A stretch of 64,000 nt of DNA from Photobacterium gaetbulicola Gung47 (GCA_000940995.1 CP005974.1:806001-870000); one strand, 5' to 3'. Numbered from the stretch's first letter, positions 25,066 to 32,876 are shown. Translations and numbers: made by a program. The notes: generated by a model from the letters alone, not told the origin.

Positions 25066-25149
25066 AGGTCGTCCAGTGACAAAAGGTTCTGTGGAAAAGA
25101 AAGAGAGTGGATGATAGCCGGCATGCTATGCCGCTGTGGCTTCATCTGA

Positions 25150-25336
25150 AAGGTATGCCCCAAGGTGCCGTTGCGAATTGTGGCCCTTGAACCAGATGTT
25201 CAAGGTGGATCAGCAACATTAACCGTAGGCTTCTCGGTACGTGCCGAGCATGCTCAATAGCTAATTAAAGCTGATCCTGGGTTTTTGCTTATCGGCTCGG
25301 GGACGTTAATCCGCTGACGCACACCCCAGGGTCAAT
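25150..25336 (-). ncRNA. ssrS: 6S RNA
   Basis: About 187 bases between zapA and fau, same strand. The minus strand begins near GACCCTGGGGTGTGCGTC and ends near GCAACGGCACCTTGGGG; these ends pair into the terminal stem. Conserved internal parts are CCCCGAGCCGATAAGC on the 5' side, and TTGAGCATGCTCGG, CCGAGAAGCCT and TTGAAC...GTTCAAGGGC on the 3' side. 6S RNA mimics an open promoter and sequesters sigma-70 RNA polymerase in stationary phase. Exact ends are estimates. Confidence 0.9.
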
Positions 25337-25342
25337 TCATTA

Positions 25343-25645
25343 TCAACGCTTTGGCTGATATTGCAATGCTTTCTCCAACAAATCTTCCATCTCGTTGATT
25401 CTGTTGGATAATCTTTCAGCATTACGTTGTTGTTCTTGGCGCTCGCTATGCAACTCGTTACAAATATTCAAACCGGTAAACATCAGCAGCTGTTCGGCGT
25501 TGGTGATTTTGGTGCGCTCGGAAAGATCTTTCAAGCGTTGGTCAAAATCGGCGGCTGCTGCACGCAGGGCGTCTTCCTGGCCTGCTGGGCAATTCACCTT
25601 GAAGGTGCGGCCATATACCTGAATTTCTACTGCCTGGTTACTCAT
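25343..25645 (-). CDS. zapA: Cell division protein ZapA
   Basis: A 100-residue cytoplasmic protein that bundles FtsZ protofilaments at the division ring. It starts MSNQAVEIQVYGRTFKVNCP and ends in a coiled coil (about 55-97) with NAEQLLMFTGLNICNELHSE in the middle, typical of ZapA. It lies directly upstream of 6S RNA and is divergent from ygfB, the arrangement in E. coli. Confidence 0.93.
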   Translation of the reverse strand: MSNQAVEIQVYGRTFKVNCPAGQEDALRAAAADFDQRLKDLSERTKITNAEQLLMFTGLNICNELHSERQEQQRNAERLSNRINEMEDLLEKALQYQPKR

Positions 25646-25907
25646 AAATGTTTAATCTGCTCCGTGCCAGATCGTCCAATTTGGCATTCCGCTGCGATAT
25701 GCGCTAGAAGGCCAATATAGAAAAAGCCCTATCAACATGCAAGTGACCCCGTCATGCTTTAGAACGAATTGTGTCTAATTAATCAGATATTAACCAGATT
25801 GAGGTAAACATCGCCCTAAGACCGGAAATGCCGAGTGACTGCACTTTTGGATAAGTGGTAGCATACCACAAGACGATTTACACCCATGACAATAAGGTGA
25901 ACCGCCC

Positions 25908-26534
25908 ATGAGCGACGTAAAACTACCTAGCTATGAAACCCTAGAGCCGATGCTGAAAGAGCAAGGCCTGGCCGTTACCCCGTCAGAGCTGCATGGCCTG
26001 CTCTGCGGGATGATTTGCGGCGGGATGGCTGTTGACGCTGAGCAGTGGCTGGCACCGGTCTGCGACTATGCCAACCAGGGCGAAGCATTGACCGATGGTG
26101 CCAAGACGGCGGTTCGCTCGGTATTTGCTGCAGCGGCAAGTGAGCTCGGCGGTTTGACCCAAACTCTGTTCAGCTCGACGGCGGCCGAGCTGGCTGAGAT
26201 GGAGTTTACGGTCGAGCTGCTGCTGCCTGCTGAGGGCAGTGAGCTGATGCTGCGTGCCGAGGCCCTGAGCGAATGGGTGACCAATTTTATTTCAGGTCTT
26301 GGCCTGATGGGGATGGACAAGAAGCAATTGTCTGACGATGTGACCGAAGCGGTCGCTGCGTTGGAAGAGATTGCCCAGCTTGGTGTCGATGAAGACGAAG
26401 ACATGCAAGAGCAGGCCATGCTGTTCGACAACGTGGTGGCTTATGTACCGGAGTGTGTGCTGACGTGTTTGGTTGGCCTGAGCCAGCGCGGTGATGTTGA
26501 AGACGAAGCCGCAGACAAACCCACCCTCCATTAA
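25908..26534 (+). CDS. ygfB: YgfB family protein (UPF0149)
   Basis: A 208-residue acidic protein. The family signature is LTPSELHGLLCGMICGG-like (here VTPSELHGLLCGMICGG, about 21-37), and ISGLGLMGMDKKQLSDDVTEA with an acidic DEDEDMQE stretch lies in the C-terminal half. No biochemical function is established. It begins the plus-strand ygfB-ubiH-ubiI group. In relatives pepP lies between ygfB and ubiH; here only 28 bases separate them. Confidence 0.88.
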   Translation: MSDVKLPSYETLEPMLKEQGLAVTPSELHGLLCGMICGGMAVDAEQWLAPVCDYANQGEALTDGAKTAVRSVFAAAASELGGLTQTLFSSTAAELAEMEFTVELLLPAEGSELMLRAEALSEWVTNFISGLGLMGMDKKQLSDDVTEAVAALEEIAQLGVDEDEDMQEQAMLFDNVVAYVPECVLTCLVGLSQRGDVEDEAADKPTLH

Positions 26535-26562
26535 TCACAGGATTGACAGTTAAGGGACGGAT

Positions 26563-27750
26563 GTGAAGCAGTACGATGTCGTGATAGCCGGCGGGGCAAT
26601 GGCCGGCGCAACCTTGGCAATTGCATTGGATAAACTCGGTGGCGGCAGGCTGCGGATTGCCGTCGTGGAAGCGGTGGAGCCGAAGCTGGATCGGCATCCT
26701 GGCTATGATGCGCGCAGTATCGCTCTGTCTCTTGGTTCGGCGCAGCTACTTGATACCATTGGCTGCTGGACGGCGCTAGCTGGCGTGGCAACGGCGATCT
26801 CCCAGATCCATGTTTCCGATCGCGGCCATGCCGGTATTGTCCACCTTGACGCCCGCGAGCAGGCGGTGGAGGCCTTGGGCTACGTGGTAGAGCTGGCCGA
26901 TGCCGGCCGGATCTTTCATCACAAACTCGCCAAGCTGGATCAGGTCGATCTGTTCTGTCCGGCTCGGATCGCCGAGATCGAGCGCCACCAGCAAGGGATC
27001 GACCTGGTATTGGACAATGGCGAGCAGCTGCACAGTCGCTTGGTGGTGGCTGCTGATGGTGCCCAGTCGTCAGTCTGTGACATGCTTGGGCTGGGCCGCA
27101 GCGAGCATGATTTCGCGCAGGTGGCGGTGATCGCCAATGTGACCACCGAGGAAGCTCATCAGGGGCGGGCATTTGAACGCTTTACCCCGCAGGGGCCGGT
27201 GGCGCTGCTGCCGATGTCGGAAGGGCGCAGTTCCTTGGTATGGTGTATCCGTCCGGGTGATCAGGCCGAAGTGATGGGGTGGAATGACGAGACGTTTCTT
27301 GCCAAACTGCAGCAGGCATTCGGCTGGCGTCTTGGTCGCTTGAGCCAGACTGGCGTGCGTCATGCCTATCCGCTATCGCTGCGCCAATCCCAGCGCCTGA
27401 CCTCGCACCGGGTTGCCGTAGTAGGCAATGCGGCGCAGGCGCTGCATCCTATTGCCGGGCAGGGATTCAACCTTGGCCTGCGTGACGTGATGAGCCTGGC
27501 CGAGGAAGTTTGCCGTGAATGGGATCAAACCGGTGATGCCGGCCATATCCGGGTACTGAGCCGCTACCGCCAGCGTCGGGAGCCGGACCGTGAGGCAACA
27601 GTGGGCATGACGGCAGGCTTGGTTGGGGTGTTTGCCAATGACAGCATGCCTTTCGTGGCTGGCCGCAACCTTGGCCTGATGGCGATGGAATGTGTAGATG
27701 TATTGAAAGCCCCGCTGGTTCGGCGGGCAATGGGACAGGTAGATAGATAA
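26563..27750 (+). CDS. ubiH: 2-octaprenyl-6-methoxyphenol hydroxylase
   Basis: FAD monooxygenase of ubiquinone synthesis. 395 residues from a GTG start preceded by AAGGGA; the ATG two bases earlier is out of frame. FAD motifs: VVIAGGAMAGATLAIAL (6-22), VVAADGAQSSVC (about 161-172) and VVGNAAQALHPIAGQGFNLGLRD (about 286-308). It is paired with its paralogue ubiI 2 bases downstream, as in E. coli. Assignment as UbiH rather than UbiI rests on order in the operon and on the GNAAQALHP variant motif. Confidence 0.92.
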   Translation: MKQYDVVIAGGAMAGATLAIALDKLGGGRLRIAVVEAVEPKLDRHPGYDARSIALSLGSAQLLDTIGCWTALAGVATAISQIHVSDRGHAGIVHLDAREQAVEALGYVVELADAGRIFHHKLAKLDQVDLFCPARIAEIERHQQGIDLVLDNGEQLHSRLVVAADGAQSSVCDMLGLGRSEHDFAQVAVIANVTTEEAHQGRAFERFTPQGPVALLPMSEGRSSLVWCIRPGDQAEVMGWNDETFLAKLQQAFGWRLGRLSQTGVRHAYPLSLRQSQRLTSHRVAVVGNAAQALHPIAGQGFNLGLRDVMSLAEEVCREWDQTGDAGHIRVLSRYRQRREPDREATVGMTAGLVGVFANDSMPFVAGRNLGLMAMECVDVLKAPLVRRAMGQVDR

Positions 27751-27752
27751 CC

Positions 27753-28961
27753 ATGATGCAAAGTGTTGATGTCGCCATTATTGGCGGCGGTATGGTGGGA
27801 CTGACCCTAGCGGCAGCCCTGGCCGATACGGAACTGCGGGTCGCCGTGATTGAAGGTAAGCTACCTGAGACGGCGCTCGAGCCTCTACCGGATGTTCGGG
27901 TGTCGGCGCTGAGCCGAGCCAGTGAGCGCATCCTGCGTCGGGTTGATGCCTGGGAAGGAATCGCGGCAAGGCGGATGGCGCCCTACAGCAAGATGCAGGT
28001 ATGGGAGCAGGACAGCTTTGCCAGTATCGCATTCGATGCCGCCCGGCTGGCACAGCCGGACTTGGGGCATATCGTCGAAAACCGGGTGATCCAGCTGTCA
28101 TTGTTGGATCGTGTCAAGCAGTTGCCGAACGTGACCCTGCTGGCGCCGGAGCGCTGCCAGAGCATCGCCTTTGGTGAGAGTGAAGCGTGGCTTAGCCTGG
28201 CATCTGGCCGCAACCTCACGGCCAAGCTGGTGGTGGGGGCCGATGGCGCCAACTCCTGGGTGCGTCAGCAGCTGGCTATCCCTTTGACCCATTGGGATTA
28301 CGGTCACAGTGCTGTTGTGGCCAACATCCGCTGCAGCGAGCCGCACCAGGACACGGCACGGCAGATCTTCCGTCCGGAAGGGCCGCTGGCCTTCCTGCCG
28401 CTGGCCGAGTCGGATCTGTGCTCGATTGTCTGGTCGCTGCCGCCCGAAGAGGCGAGCCGCTTGTGCGAAATGCCGGAGCAGGAATTCAACAAGCGCTTGA
28501 CCGCGGCGTTCGACAACCGCTTGGGGCTGTGCAAGGTCGAGGGCGAACGCCAGGCTTTCCCGCTCAAGATGCGTTATGCCCGTGACTTTGTCCGTGAGCG
28601 TGTGGCATTGGTCGGTGATGCCGCCCATACCATCCATCCGTTGGCGGGGCAGGGGGTCAACCTAGGCCTGTTGGACGCTGCCAGCTTGGCCCAGGAGCTC
28701 AAGCAGCTGTGGCTGGCAGAGAAAGATATCGGCCGTCAGAGCCACCTGCGCCAATACGAGCGCTGGCGCAAAGCGGAAGCGGCAAAAATGATCGCGGCGA
28801 TGCAAGGCTTCCGGGATCTGTTCGACGGCAGTCATCCGGCCAAGAAGCTGGTGCGTGATCTGGGCATGCTGTTTGCCGACAAGGCTCCGGGCCTGAAAGA
28901 CGAATTTATGCGCCGGGCGCTCGGGCTAAGCGGCGAGTTGCCAGAGCTGGCCCGGCACTGA
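27753..28961 (+). CDS. ubiI: 2-octaprenylphenol hydroxylase (VisC/UbiI)
   Basis: FAD monooxygenase for C5 hydroxylation of the ubiquinone ring. 402 residues, close to E. coli UbiI. Motifs: VAIIGGGMVGLTLAAAL (7-23), VVGADGANSWVR (about 161-172) and ALVGDAAHTIHPLAGQGVNL (about 286-305). It starts 2 bases after ubiH and probably shares its transcript. In E. coli gcvTHP follows; here a terminator and then only gcvH are found. Confidence 0.92.
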   Translation: MMQSVDVAIIGGGMVGLTLAAALADTELRVAVIEGKLPETALEPLPDVRVSALSRASERILRRVDAWEGIAARRMAPYSKMQVWEQDSFASIAFDAARLAQPDLGHIVENRVIQLSLLDRVKQLPNVTLLAPERCQSIAFGESEAWLSLASGRNLTAKLVVGADGANSWVRQQLAIPLTHWDYGHSAVVANIRCSEPHQDTARQIFRPEGPLAFLPLAESDLCSIVWSLPPEEASRLCEMPEQEFNKRLTAAFDNRLGLCKVEGERQAFPLKMRYARDFVRERVALVGDAAHTIHPLAGQGVNLGLLDAASLAQELKQLWLAEKDIGRQSHLRQYERWRKAEAAKMIAAMQGFRDLFDGSHPAKKLVRDLGMLFADKAPGLKDEFMRRALGLSGELPELARH

Positions 28962-28998
28962 AGCAGATGCCCGCAGGCCTGACGATATACCACGCGTT

Positions 28999-29027
28999 CA
29001 AAACCGCCGAGCTGGCGGTTTTTTTGT
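28999..29027 (+). terminator. Terminator after ubiI
   Basis: AAAACCGCC and GGCGGTTTTT arms around GAGCT followed by a T run, about 40 bases after the ubiI stop. Confidence 0.9.
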
Positions 29028-29313
29028 GCCTGCTGTCAGTATGGATGAAACCCATAACATCTTGACCGGTAAGGGACGAAACAGGGAGAGCCGGGATGAT
29101 TGATGGAAATGACAAAAAATTGTTATCTAATTTGGTGATTTTCTCCTACATTAAATATCAGGAAAAATACAGAGCTAGCAGTAACCGGCCCAGGCGTTAG
29201 TTTTCAGCTTGTTAGCCCTGATAAATACTGGCTTATGCTCGTCCCTGCGATAACTGATACTGCTGGCCCGCATGAGAGTGGCGATAGGCAGGCTTTCATA
29301 AGGAAGTTTCACT
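29028..29313. other. Upstream region of gcvH; no riboswitch recognised
   Basis: No gene and no recognisable tandem glycine riboswitch lies here; a GGAGAG word occurs but the conserved aptamer core does not. A weak promoter candidate TTGTTA-N18-TTATGC lies at about 29209-29238, and AAGGAAG precedes the gcvH ATG. Confidence 0.4.
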
Positions 29314-29709
29314 ATGAGCTATATTCCCTCTGAGTTGAAGTTTACCAATACCCATGAATGGGTCCGCCATGAAGGCGACGGGATATTTACGGTGGGTATT
29401 ACCGATCATGCCCAGTCGCTACTGGGTGACATGGTGTTTGTCGATCTGCCGGAAATTGACGCAGCGACGGAAGCGGGTGAGGACTGTGCGGTGGCGGAGT
29501 CGGTCAAGGCTGCCTCGGATATCTACGCGCCGTTATCTGGGTTTGTGATTGCTATCAATGAAGATTTGGAAGGCTCGCCCGAGCTGGTCAACAGTGATCC
29601 CTATGGTGACGGTTGGCTGTTTCAGCTCAAAGTTGAAGATGACGGGGAGTTTGCCGACTTGCTCGATGCCGACAGCTATTCGGACTTGGTTGATGAAGAC
29701 AGTGACTAG
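29314..29709 (+). CDS. gcvH: Glycine cleavage system H protein, isolated from gcvT and gcvP
   Basis: Lipoyl carrier that shuttles the aminomethyl group between the P, T and L proteins. 131 residues with the lipoyl lysine at Lys65 in CAVAESVKAASDIYAP, preceded by ITDHAQSLLGDMVFVDLPE. Sequence and length are normal, so the gene looks functional. It has its own terminator, and neither gcvT nor gcvP is adjacent, although the ubiI-gcv linkage of E. coli is otherwise kept. The partner proteins must be encoded elsewhere for it to act in glycine cleavage. Confidence 0.93.
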   Translation: MSYIPSELKFTNTHEWVRHEGDGIFTVGITDHAQSLLGDMVFVDLPEIDAATEAGEDCAVAESVKAASDIYAPLSGFVIAINEDLEGSPELVNSDPYGDGWLFQLKVEDDGEFADLLDADSYSDLVDEDSD

Positions 29710-29734
29710 CCATTGATGGCTGGCCGGATAAAAG

Positions 29735-29762
29735 AAAAGCCCATCATGGGCTTTTCTTTTTT
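29735..29762 (+). terminator. Terminator after gcvH
   Basis: AAAAGCCCAT and ATGGGCTTTT arms around C, followed by CTTTTTT; about 25 bases after the gcvH stop. Confidence 0.88.
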
Positions 29763-29770
29763 CTGCGATA

Positions 29771-29971
29771 TCAGCAGTCCTTGAGGCGACGAATTTCTTG
29801 GTTGATTTCGTTTACCGTTTGGTAATGGCGCTGTTGTGCCTTCACTGGCACCAGTAGCAGACCATTGTTAAATTCATAGCCGCCCCGACCGTCAATGTAG
29901 ATCCTTCCACTGAATAAACGACTTACGTGCTTTGCGATCATCTTCGGCACGTAGCGTTTGAACATCCGCAT
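29771..29971 (-). CDS. Small conserved-looking protein of unknown function
   Basis: A 66-residue basic protein beginning MRMFKRYVPKMIAKHVSRLF, then a glycine-rich YIDGRGGYEFNNGLLLVP core and an EINQEIRRLKD tail. The ATG at 29971 is preceded by AAAGGAAAGG; the frame could open 27 codons earlier at 30052, but that extension is of low quality. No family is recognised with certainty; it resembles short hypothetical proteins seen in vibrios. It is convergent with gcvH. Confidence 0.6.
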   Translation of the reverse strand: MRMFKRYVPKMIAKHVSRLFSGRIYIDGRGGYEFNNGLLLVPVKAQQRHYQTVNEINQEIRRLKDC

Positions 29972-30376
29972 AGTTAGCCAACCTTTCCTTTTGTTTTTGA
30001 CGGCCAGAATTATAAAACAATGCGCATGATGCTTTTGTGATGCCTTCAGCATAATAGGGATGTTAAATAACCTTGGGTTTACTTTTTCTTTTTTCTATAG
30101 CGGTGTGAGCAGATTTTTATTCTGCTGGTGTATGTTATGGGTTAACGTATTGAGAGCGAATATTATTCACGTTTTCTTGCATGGTTTTCAATTAATCAAA
30201 TACTTTTAGAGACTTATAATTATTGAATGCCTAGGTGGATAAAAAAGCAGCGAATTTGGCAGCCGGAAAATGGACCCTGGAAATGACAATATTGTGTATC
30301 TCGTCGTGCTACATAGAGGAAAATGCTGATTGTGATAACTGGACTGATCAGCAAGAAAACTGCTTTGGATCAAAGA
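29972..30376. other. A+T-rich non-coding region upstream of the DUF134 operon
   Basis: About 400 bases with no convincing frame on either strand. It contains the upstream region of the small minus-strand gene and, at its right end, leads into the 26-bp palindrome. Base composition is clearly more A+T rich than the flanking genes. No RNA gene was recognised. Confidence 0.5.
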
Positions 30377-30402
30377 TTATTATTGGCATATGCCAATAAT
30401 AA
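30377..30402. promoter_or_regulatory. Perfect 26-bp palindrome, probable operator of the DUF134 operon
   Basis: The half-site TTATTATTGGCAT is followed immediately by its exact reverse complement, centred on CATATG. It ends 31 bases before the start codon of the DUF134-family gene. There is no loop and no T tract, so a binding site for a dimeric regulator is more likely than a terminator. The HTH protein encoded next is the natural candidate to bind it, which is an inference from position. Confidence 0.6.
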
Positions 30403-30433
30403 CAGTTTTTAGCCATCAACTAATTAGCGAGCT

Positions 30434-30748
30434 ATGCCCAGACCGAAAATCCAGCGTCGGATCCGATGCCGACCAGCTTACAGTTGTTTCAAGCCTAACG
30501 GGGTGCCGATGTCCGAACTCGACTCCATGCCGTTGGCAGCCGATGAGCTAGAAGCATTGCGTTTGGTCGACCTCAATGGGCTTAGTCAGCAAGACGCAGC
30601 GCAAGAGCTTGGGGTCTCGCGCCAGACACTGGGTAATATCGTTTCAGCGGCCAGGCACAAAGTGGCGAGCGCATTGGTTAAAGGTATGGCACTGGAGCTG
30701 GACAGTGTCGCCAAGCCAAATAATGAAAAGGAGCCATCATGTCAGTAG
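30434..30748 (+). CDS. DUF134 family putative DNA-binding protein
   Basis: A 104-residue protein of the DUF134/UPF0251 family. The N-terminus MPRPKIQRRIRCRPAYSCFK is typical, with cysteines at 12 and 18, followed by LAADELEALRLVDLNGLSQQ and a helix-turn-helix (about 48-76, QDAAQELGVSRQTLGNIVSA) like that of sigma region 4. These proteins are thought to be transcription factors and often neighbour NifX/NifB-like genes. It overlaps the next gene by 10 bases. The weak ribosome site (GCGAG) makes the ATG call slightly uncertain. Confidence 0.85.
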   Translation: MPRPKIQRRIRCRPAYSCFKPNGVPMSELDSMPLAADELEALRLVDLNGLSQQDAAQELGVSRQTLGNIVSAARHKVASALVKGMALELDSVAKPNNEKEPSCQ

Positions 30749-31215
30749 CTATTGCCATCACCCCCAACCATGAGGTGGCCGGGCACTTCGGCAAAGCCGC
30801 CGGTTTTGTTGTTTACGATGAGCAGGGGCAGTTGATTGCCGAGTTGGTTAACCACGGACGTATAGAGGTGGGCTGTAAACATAAAAAGCAGCTTCAGGCC
30901 CAATTGGCTGCGCACAATGTGAAGACTCTCTTGCTTGGCAATGTCGGCCAGCGCTCGTTGGCCCGCTTGCTGCGCGCCGGCTTTGCGGTGTTCCGAGTAC
31001 CTAACAGAGCGTCGGTGCAAGATGTCCTGGGCGGTAAGGTTGCTAGAGAGCCATTGCTGGCAGCCGAGCAGGGCCGCCCGTGCAAGCGCGAGAAAGGCGA
31101 TTGCGGGTGTGGGTGCGGCAGCAAGAAAGCGGCGAAACCCGCTAAAATTGGTATGACGGCAAGTGGTACTATCAACGTCAATGGACTGACCAAGCTAGGA
31201 GGCTTTAAGCTATGA
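30739..31215 (+). CDS. NifX/NifB-type dinitrogenase iron-molybdenum cofactor domain protein
   Basis: A 158-residue protein of the Fe-Mo cofactor biosynthesis domain family (NifX, NafY, NifB C-terminus). The family pattern is ITPNHEVAGHFGKAAGFVVY (7-26, His16 in HFGKA), and TLLLGNVGQRSLARLLRAGF (64-82). An added cysteine-rich tail, KREKGDCGCGCGSKK (about 116-130, Cys122, 124, 126), suggests metal binding. No nitrogenase genes are present, so a role in iron-sulfur or metal cluster handling is inferred. It is coupled to the upstream and downstream genes by short overlaps and preceded by AAGGAG. Confidence 0.85.
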   Translation: MSVAIAITPNHEVAGHFGKAAGFVVYDEQGQLIAELVNHGRIEVGCKHKKQLQAQLAAHNVKTLLLGNVGQRSLARLLRAGFAVFRVPNRASVQDVLGGKVAREPLLAAEQGRPCKREKGDCGCGCGSKKAAKPAKIGMTASGTINVNGLTKLGGFKL

Positions 31216-31409
31216 CTTATTTGTTCACGGTACTGGTTTTTCTGTTGGTGATCGGCGCGATGGCTATCGGCTGGGTGTTCCGCAAAAAAGCCATCCAGGG
31301 GAGCTGCGGCGGGCTCGCCAATGTCGGGGTCGATAAGGAGTGTGGCTGCAAGGAGCCTTGCGACGAGCACAAGCTCTACCAGATCAGCGAGCCTGAAGGG
31401 AAACAGTAG
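31212..31409 (+). CDS. NqrM-like (DUF539) small membrane protein
   Basis: A 65-residue protein with one N-terminal membrane helix (about 3-23) followed by GSCGGLANVGVDKECGCKEP, with cysteines at 32, 44, 46 and 50. This four-cysteine pattern is that of NqrM, needed to assemble the iron centre between the NqrD and NqrE subunits of the sodium-pumping NADH:quinone oxidoreductase. nqrM normally ends the nqr operon; here it is coupled (ATGA) to a NifX-like gene instead. It may be the only nqrM relocated or a paralogue with another target. Confidence 0.72.
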   Translation: MTYLFTVLVFLLVIGAMAIGWVFRKKAIQGSCGGLANVGVDKECGCKEPCDEHKLYQISEPEGKQ

Positions 31410-31423
31410 CGGGTGACGCAATC

Positions 31424-31455
31424 AAAAAGCGCAGCTAAAGAGCTGCGCTTTTTTG
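31424..31455 (+). terminator. Terminator after the NqrM-like gene
   Basis: AAAAGCGCAGCT and AGCTGCGCTTTT arms around AAAG followed by T; ends the three-gene operon. It may also serve the convergent LysR gene, whose stop is 7 bases away. Confidence 0.9.
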
Positions 31456-31461
31456 TGGACG

Positions 31462-32400
31462 TTAACTCGTTTGGCGTAGCTCTTCAACGCGTAGGGTAAC
31501 CGCATCGGCGACGCACTGGCGCAACCATTGCAGGCGCGGGTGGTTGGTATTGCGACGCAGCCAAAGCATGTTGATATCAAAGTCGGGAATGTCGACCGGT
31601 GGCCGGCATTGGCTCAGGTTATCGTGGAACACATCGAGCCGGGCCATCAGGGTCGAGACCACGCACAGCAAGTTCCGTCCGCTCAGCAGATGGCGAATAG
31701 TCAGGAAACTGCTGGAGCCTACGGCAATTTGGCGCTGGAAGCCCTGTTGCTGCAGCTGGTTGTCGACGTTGGTCAGTAATTTGCCATCTGGCGACACCAG
31801 CGCCTGCGGCGTCTGGATATAGCGGGCCAGATCGATCGGCGAGGCCAGGCCGGTGGCCTTGGCGTCGAACAGGCAAACATGATCTTCGGTATAGAGATAT
31901 TGGCTGTCGAACTCATGGGGCAGGTTGGTCATCGAGCCGATAATCAGATCGATTTTCTGGCTCTCGGTGGCCTGCTGGTAGTTGTTGCGGTCAACGTTGC
32001 AGAAGCTGAGCTGGCTGTGCGGCGCTGCTTCGCGGATAGCATCAAACAGCGCCGGGGCAAACAGCAGCTCGGCATAGTCGGTCAGGCCGATCCGGAAAGT
32101 GCCCTGATATTCTTTGGCGGAGAACTCGTCTGGCTGGAGGATCTCGCTGGTGATCAGCTGGAGGATATGTTCCACAACCGGGATGAGCTCCACCGCTTTC
32201 TCGGTGGCGATCATCTGGTGGCCGCGGCGCTCGAACAAGGGATCGTCGAGCAGGGCCCGCAACCGGGATAAGTTGTGGCTCATGGCCGACTGGCCAATCG
32301 ACAATTTTGCGGCGGCTTTGGTGACACTGCGGGTCTCCATCAGGGCCGAGAAGGCGACCAGCAGGTTGAGGTCAATCCCTCGCCAGTTGATATTGTTCAT
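31462..32400 (-). CDS. LysR family transcriptional regulator
   Basis: A 312-residue LysR-type regulator. The N-terminal winged helix reads GIDLNLLVAFSALMETRSVT then KLSIGQSAMSHNLSRLRALL (about 8-52), with DDPLFERRGHQM following. The C-terminal effector domain starts near residue 93 (GTFRIGLTDYAELLFAP). The ATG at 32400 gives MNNINWRGIDLN; seven upstream codons are in frame but not needed. It lies 11 bases downstream of the YbaK-type gene on the same strand. Its inducer and targets are unknown; the effector domain resembles the NodD/LeuO-like branch. Confidence 0.88.
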   Translation of the reverse strand: MNNINWRGIDLNLLVAFSALMETRSVTKAAAKLSIGQSAMSHNLSRLRALLDDPLFERRGHQMIATEKAVELIPVVEHILQLITSEILQPDEFSAKEYQGTFRIGLTDYAELLFAPALFDAIREAAPHSQLSFCNVDRNNYQQATESQKIDLIIGSMTNLPHEFDSQYLYTEDHVCLFDAKATGLASPIDLARYIQTPQALVSPDGKLLTNVDNQLQQQGFQRQIAVGSSSFLTIRHLLSGRNLLCVVSTLMARLDVFHDNLSQCRPPVDIPDFDINMLWLRRNTNHPRLQWLRQCVADAVTLRVEELRQTS

Positions 32401-32411
32401 GCAACTCCAGT

Positions 32412-32873
32412 TTAGCGGCAAATATCGGCAAACAGCGGATCACAGAGCACCAGCAGATCATCGGTGGCCAGCTCGACGCCGGCCATCCGGTCACCGCTGC
32501 TGATATTGACCAAAGTGTGGGCAGTGATCTGATGATCGAAAATGACCGGCAGCGGGCGCTTGAGCCCGATGGGGGCCACCGTGCCGATGACCAGCCCGGT
32601 GACTTTCTCGACATCGCTGGCATCGGCGCAGGTCATTCGTCGGCAGCCGAACATTGCACGGACTTTTTTCGGGTCAACCTGGGCCGGGCCGGGCACACAC
32701 GCCAGGACGTGGAATCCTGCCATATCCCGCAGCAAAATGGATTTGACCATCTGCCGGGGATCGACCCCGCGCTCGCGGGCGGCTTCCTCAATCGTCTTGG
32801 CCGGCTGGCTGTGGTGGAGAAGGCGGTATTCCACGCCTTCTTTGTCTAGGTAATGAGTAACCGGGGTATTCAT
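32412..32873 (-). CDS. YbaK/prolyl-tRNA editing domain protein
   Basis: A 153-residue member of the YbaK/ProRS INS-like family, trans-editing deacylases. It has the conserved AKTIEEAARERGVDPRQMVK stretch (about 25-44) with the Lys in VKSILLR, and GLVIGTVAPIGLKRPLPVIF. This latter motif differs from the 19538-20053 protein, so the two are different subfamilies and probably act on different mischarged tRNAs. It lies 3 bases after ygfZ and 11 bases before the LysR gene, likely one operon. Confidence 0.87.
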   Translation of the reverse strand: MNTPVTHYLDKEGVEYRLLHHSQPAKTIEEAARERGVDPRQMVKSILLRDMAGFHVLACVPGPAQVDPKKVRAMFGCRRMTCADASDVEKVTGLVIGTVAPIGLKRPLPVIFDHQITAHTLVNISSGDRMAGVELATDDLLVLCDPLFADICR

Positions 32874-32876
32874 TGC

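Noticed and set aside
29080..29313. Glycine riboswitch upstream of gcvH
   Set aside because: A GGAGAG word is present, but the conserved aptamer core and a tandem second aptamer are not found.
30434..31215. Nitrogen fixation locus
   Set aside because: The NifX-like domain occurs in many non-fixing bacteria, and no nif structural or assembly genes are present in the window.
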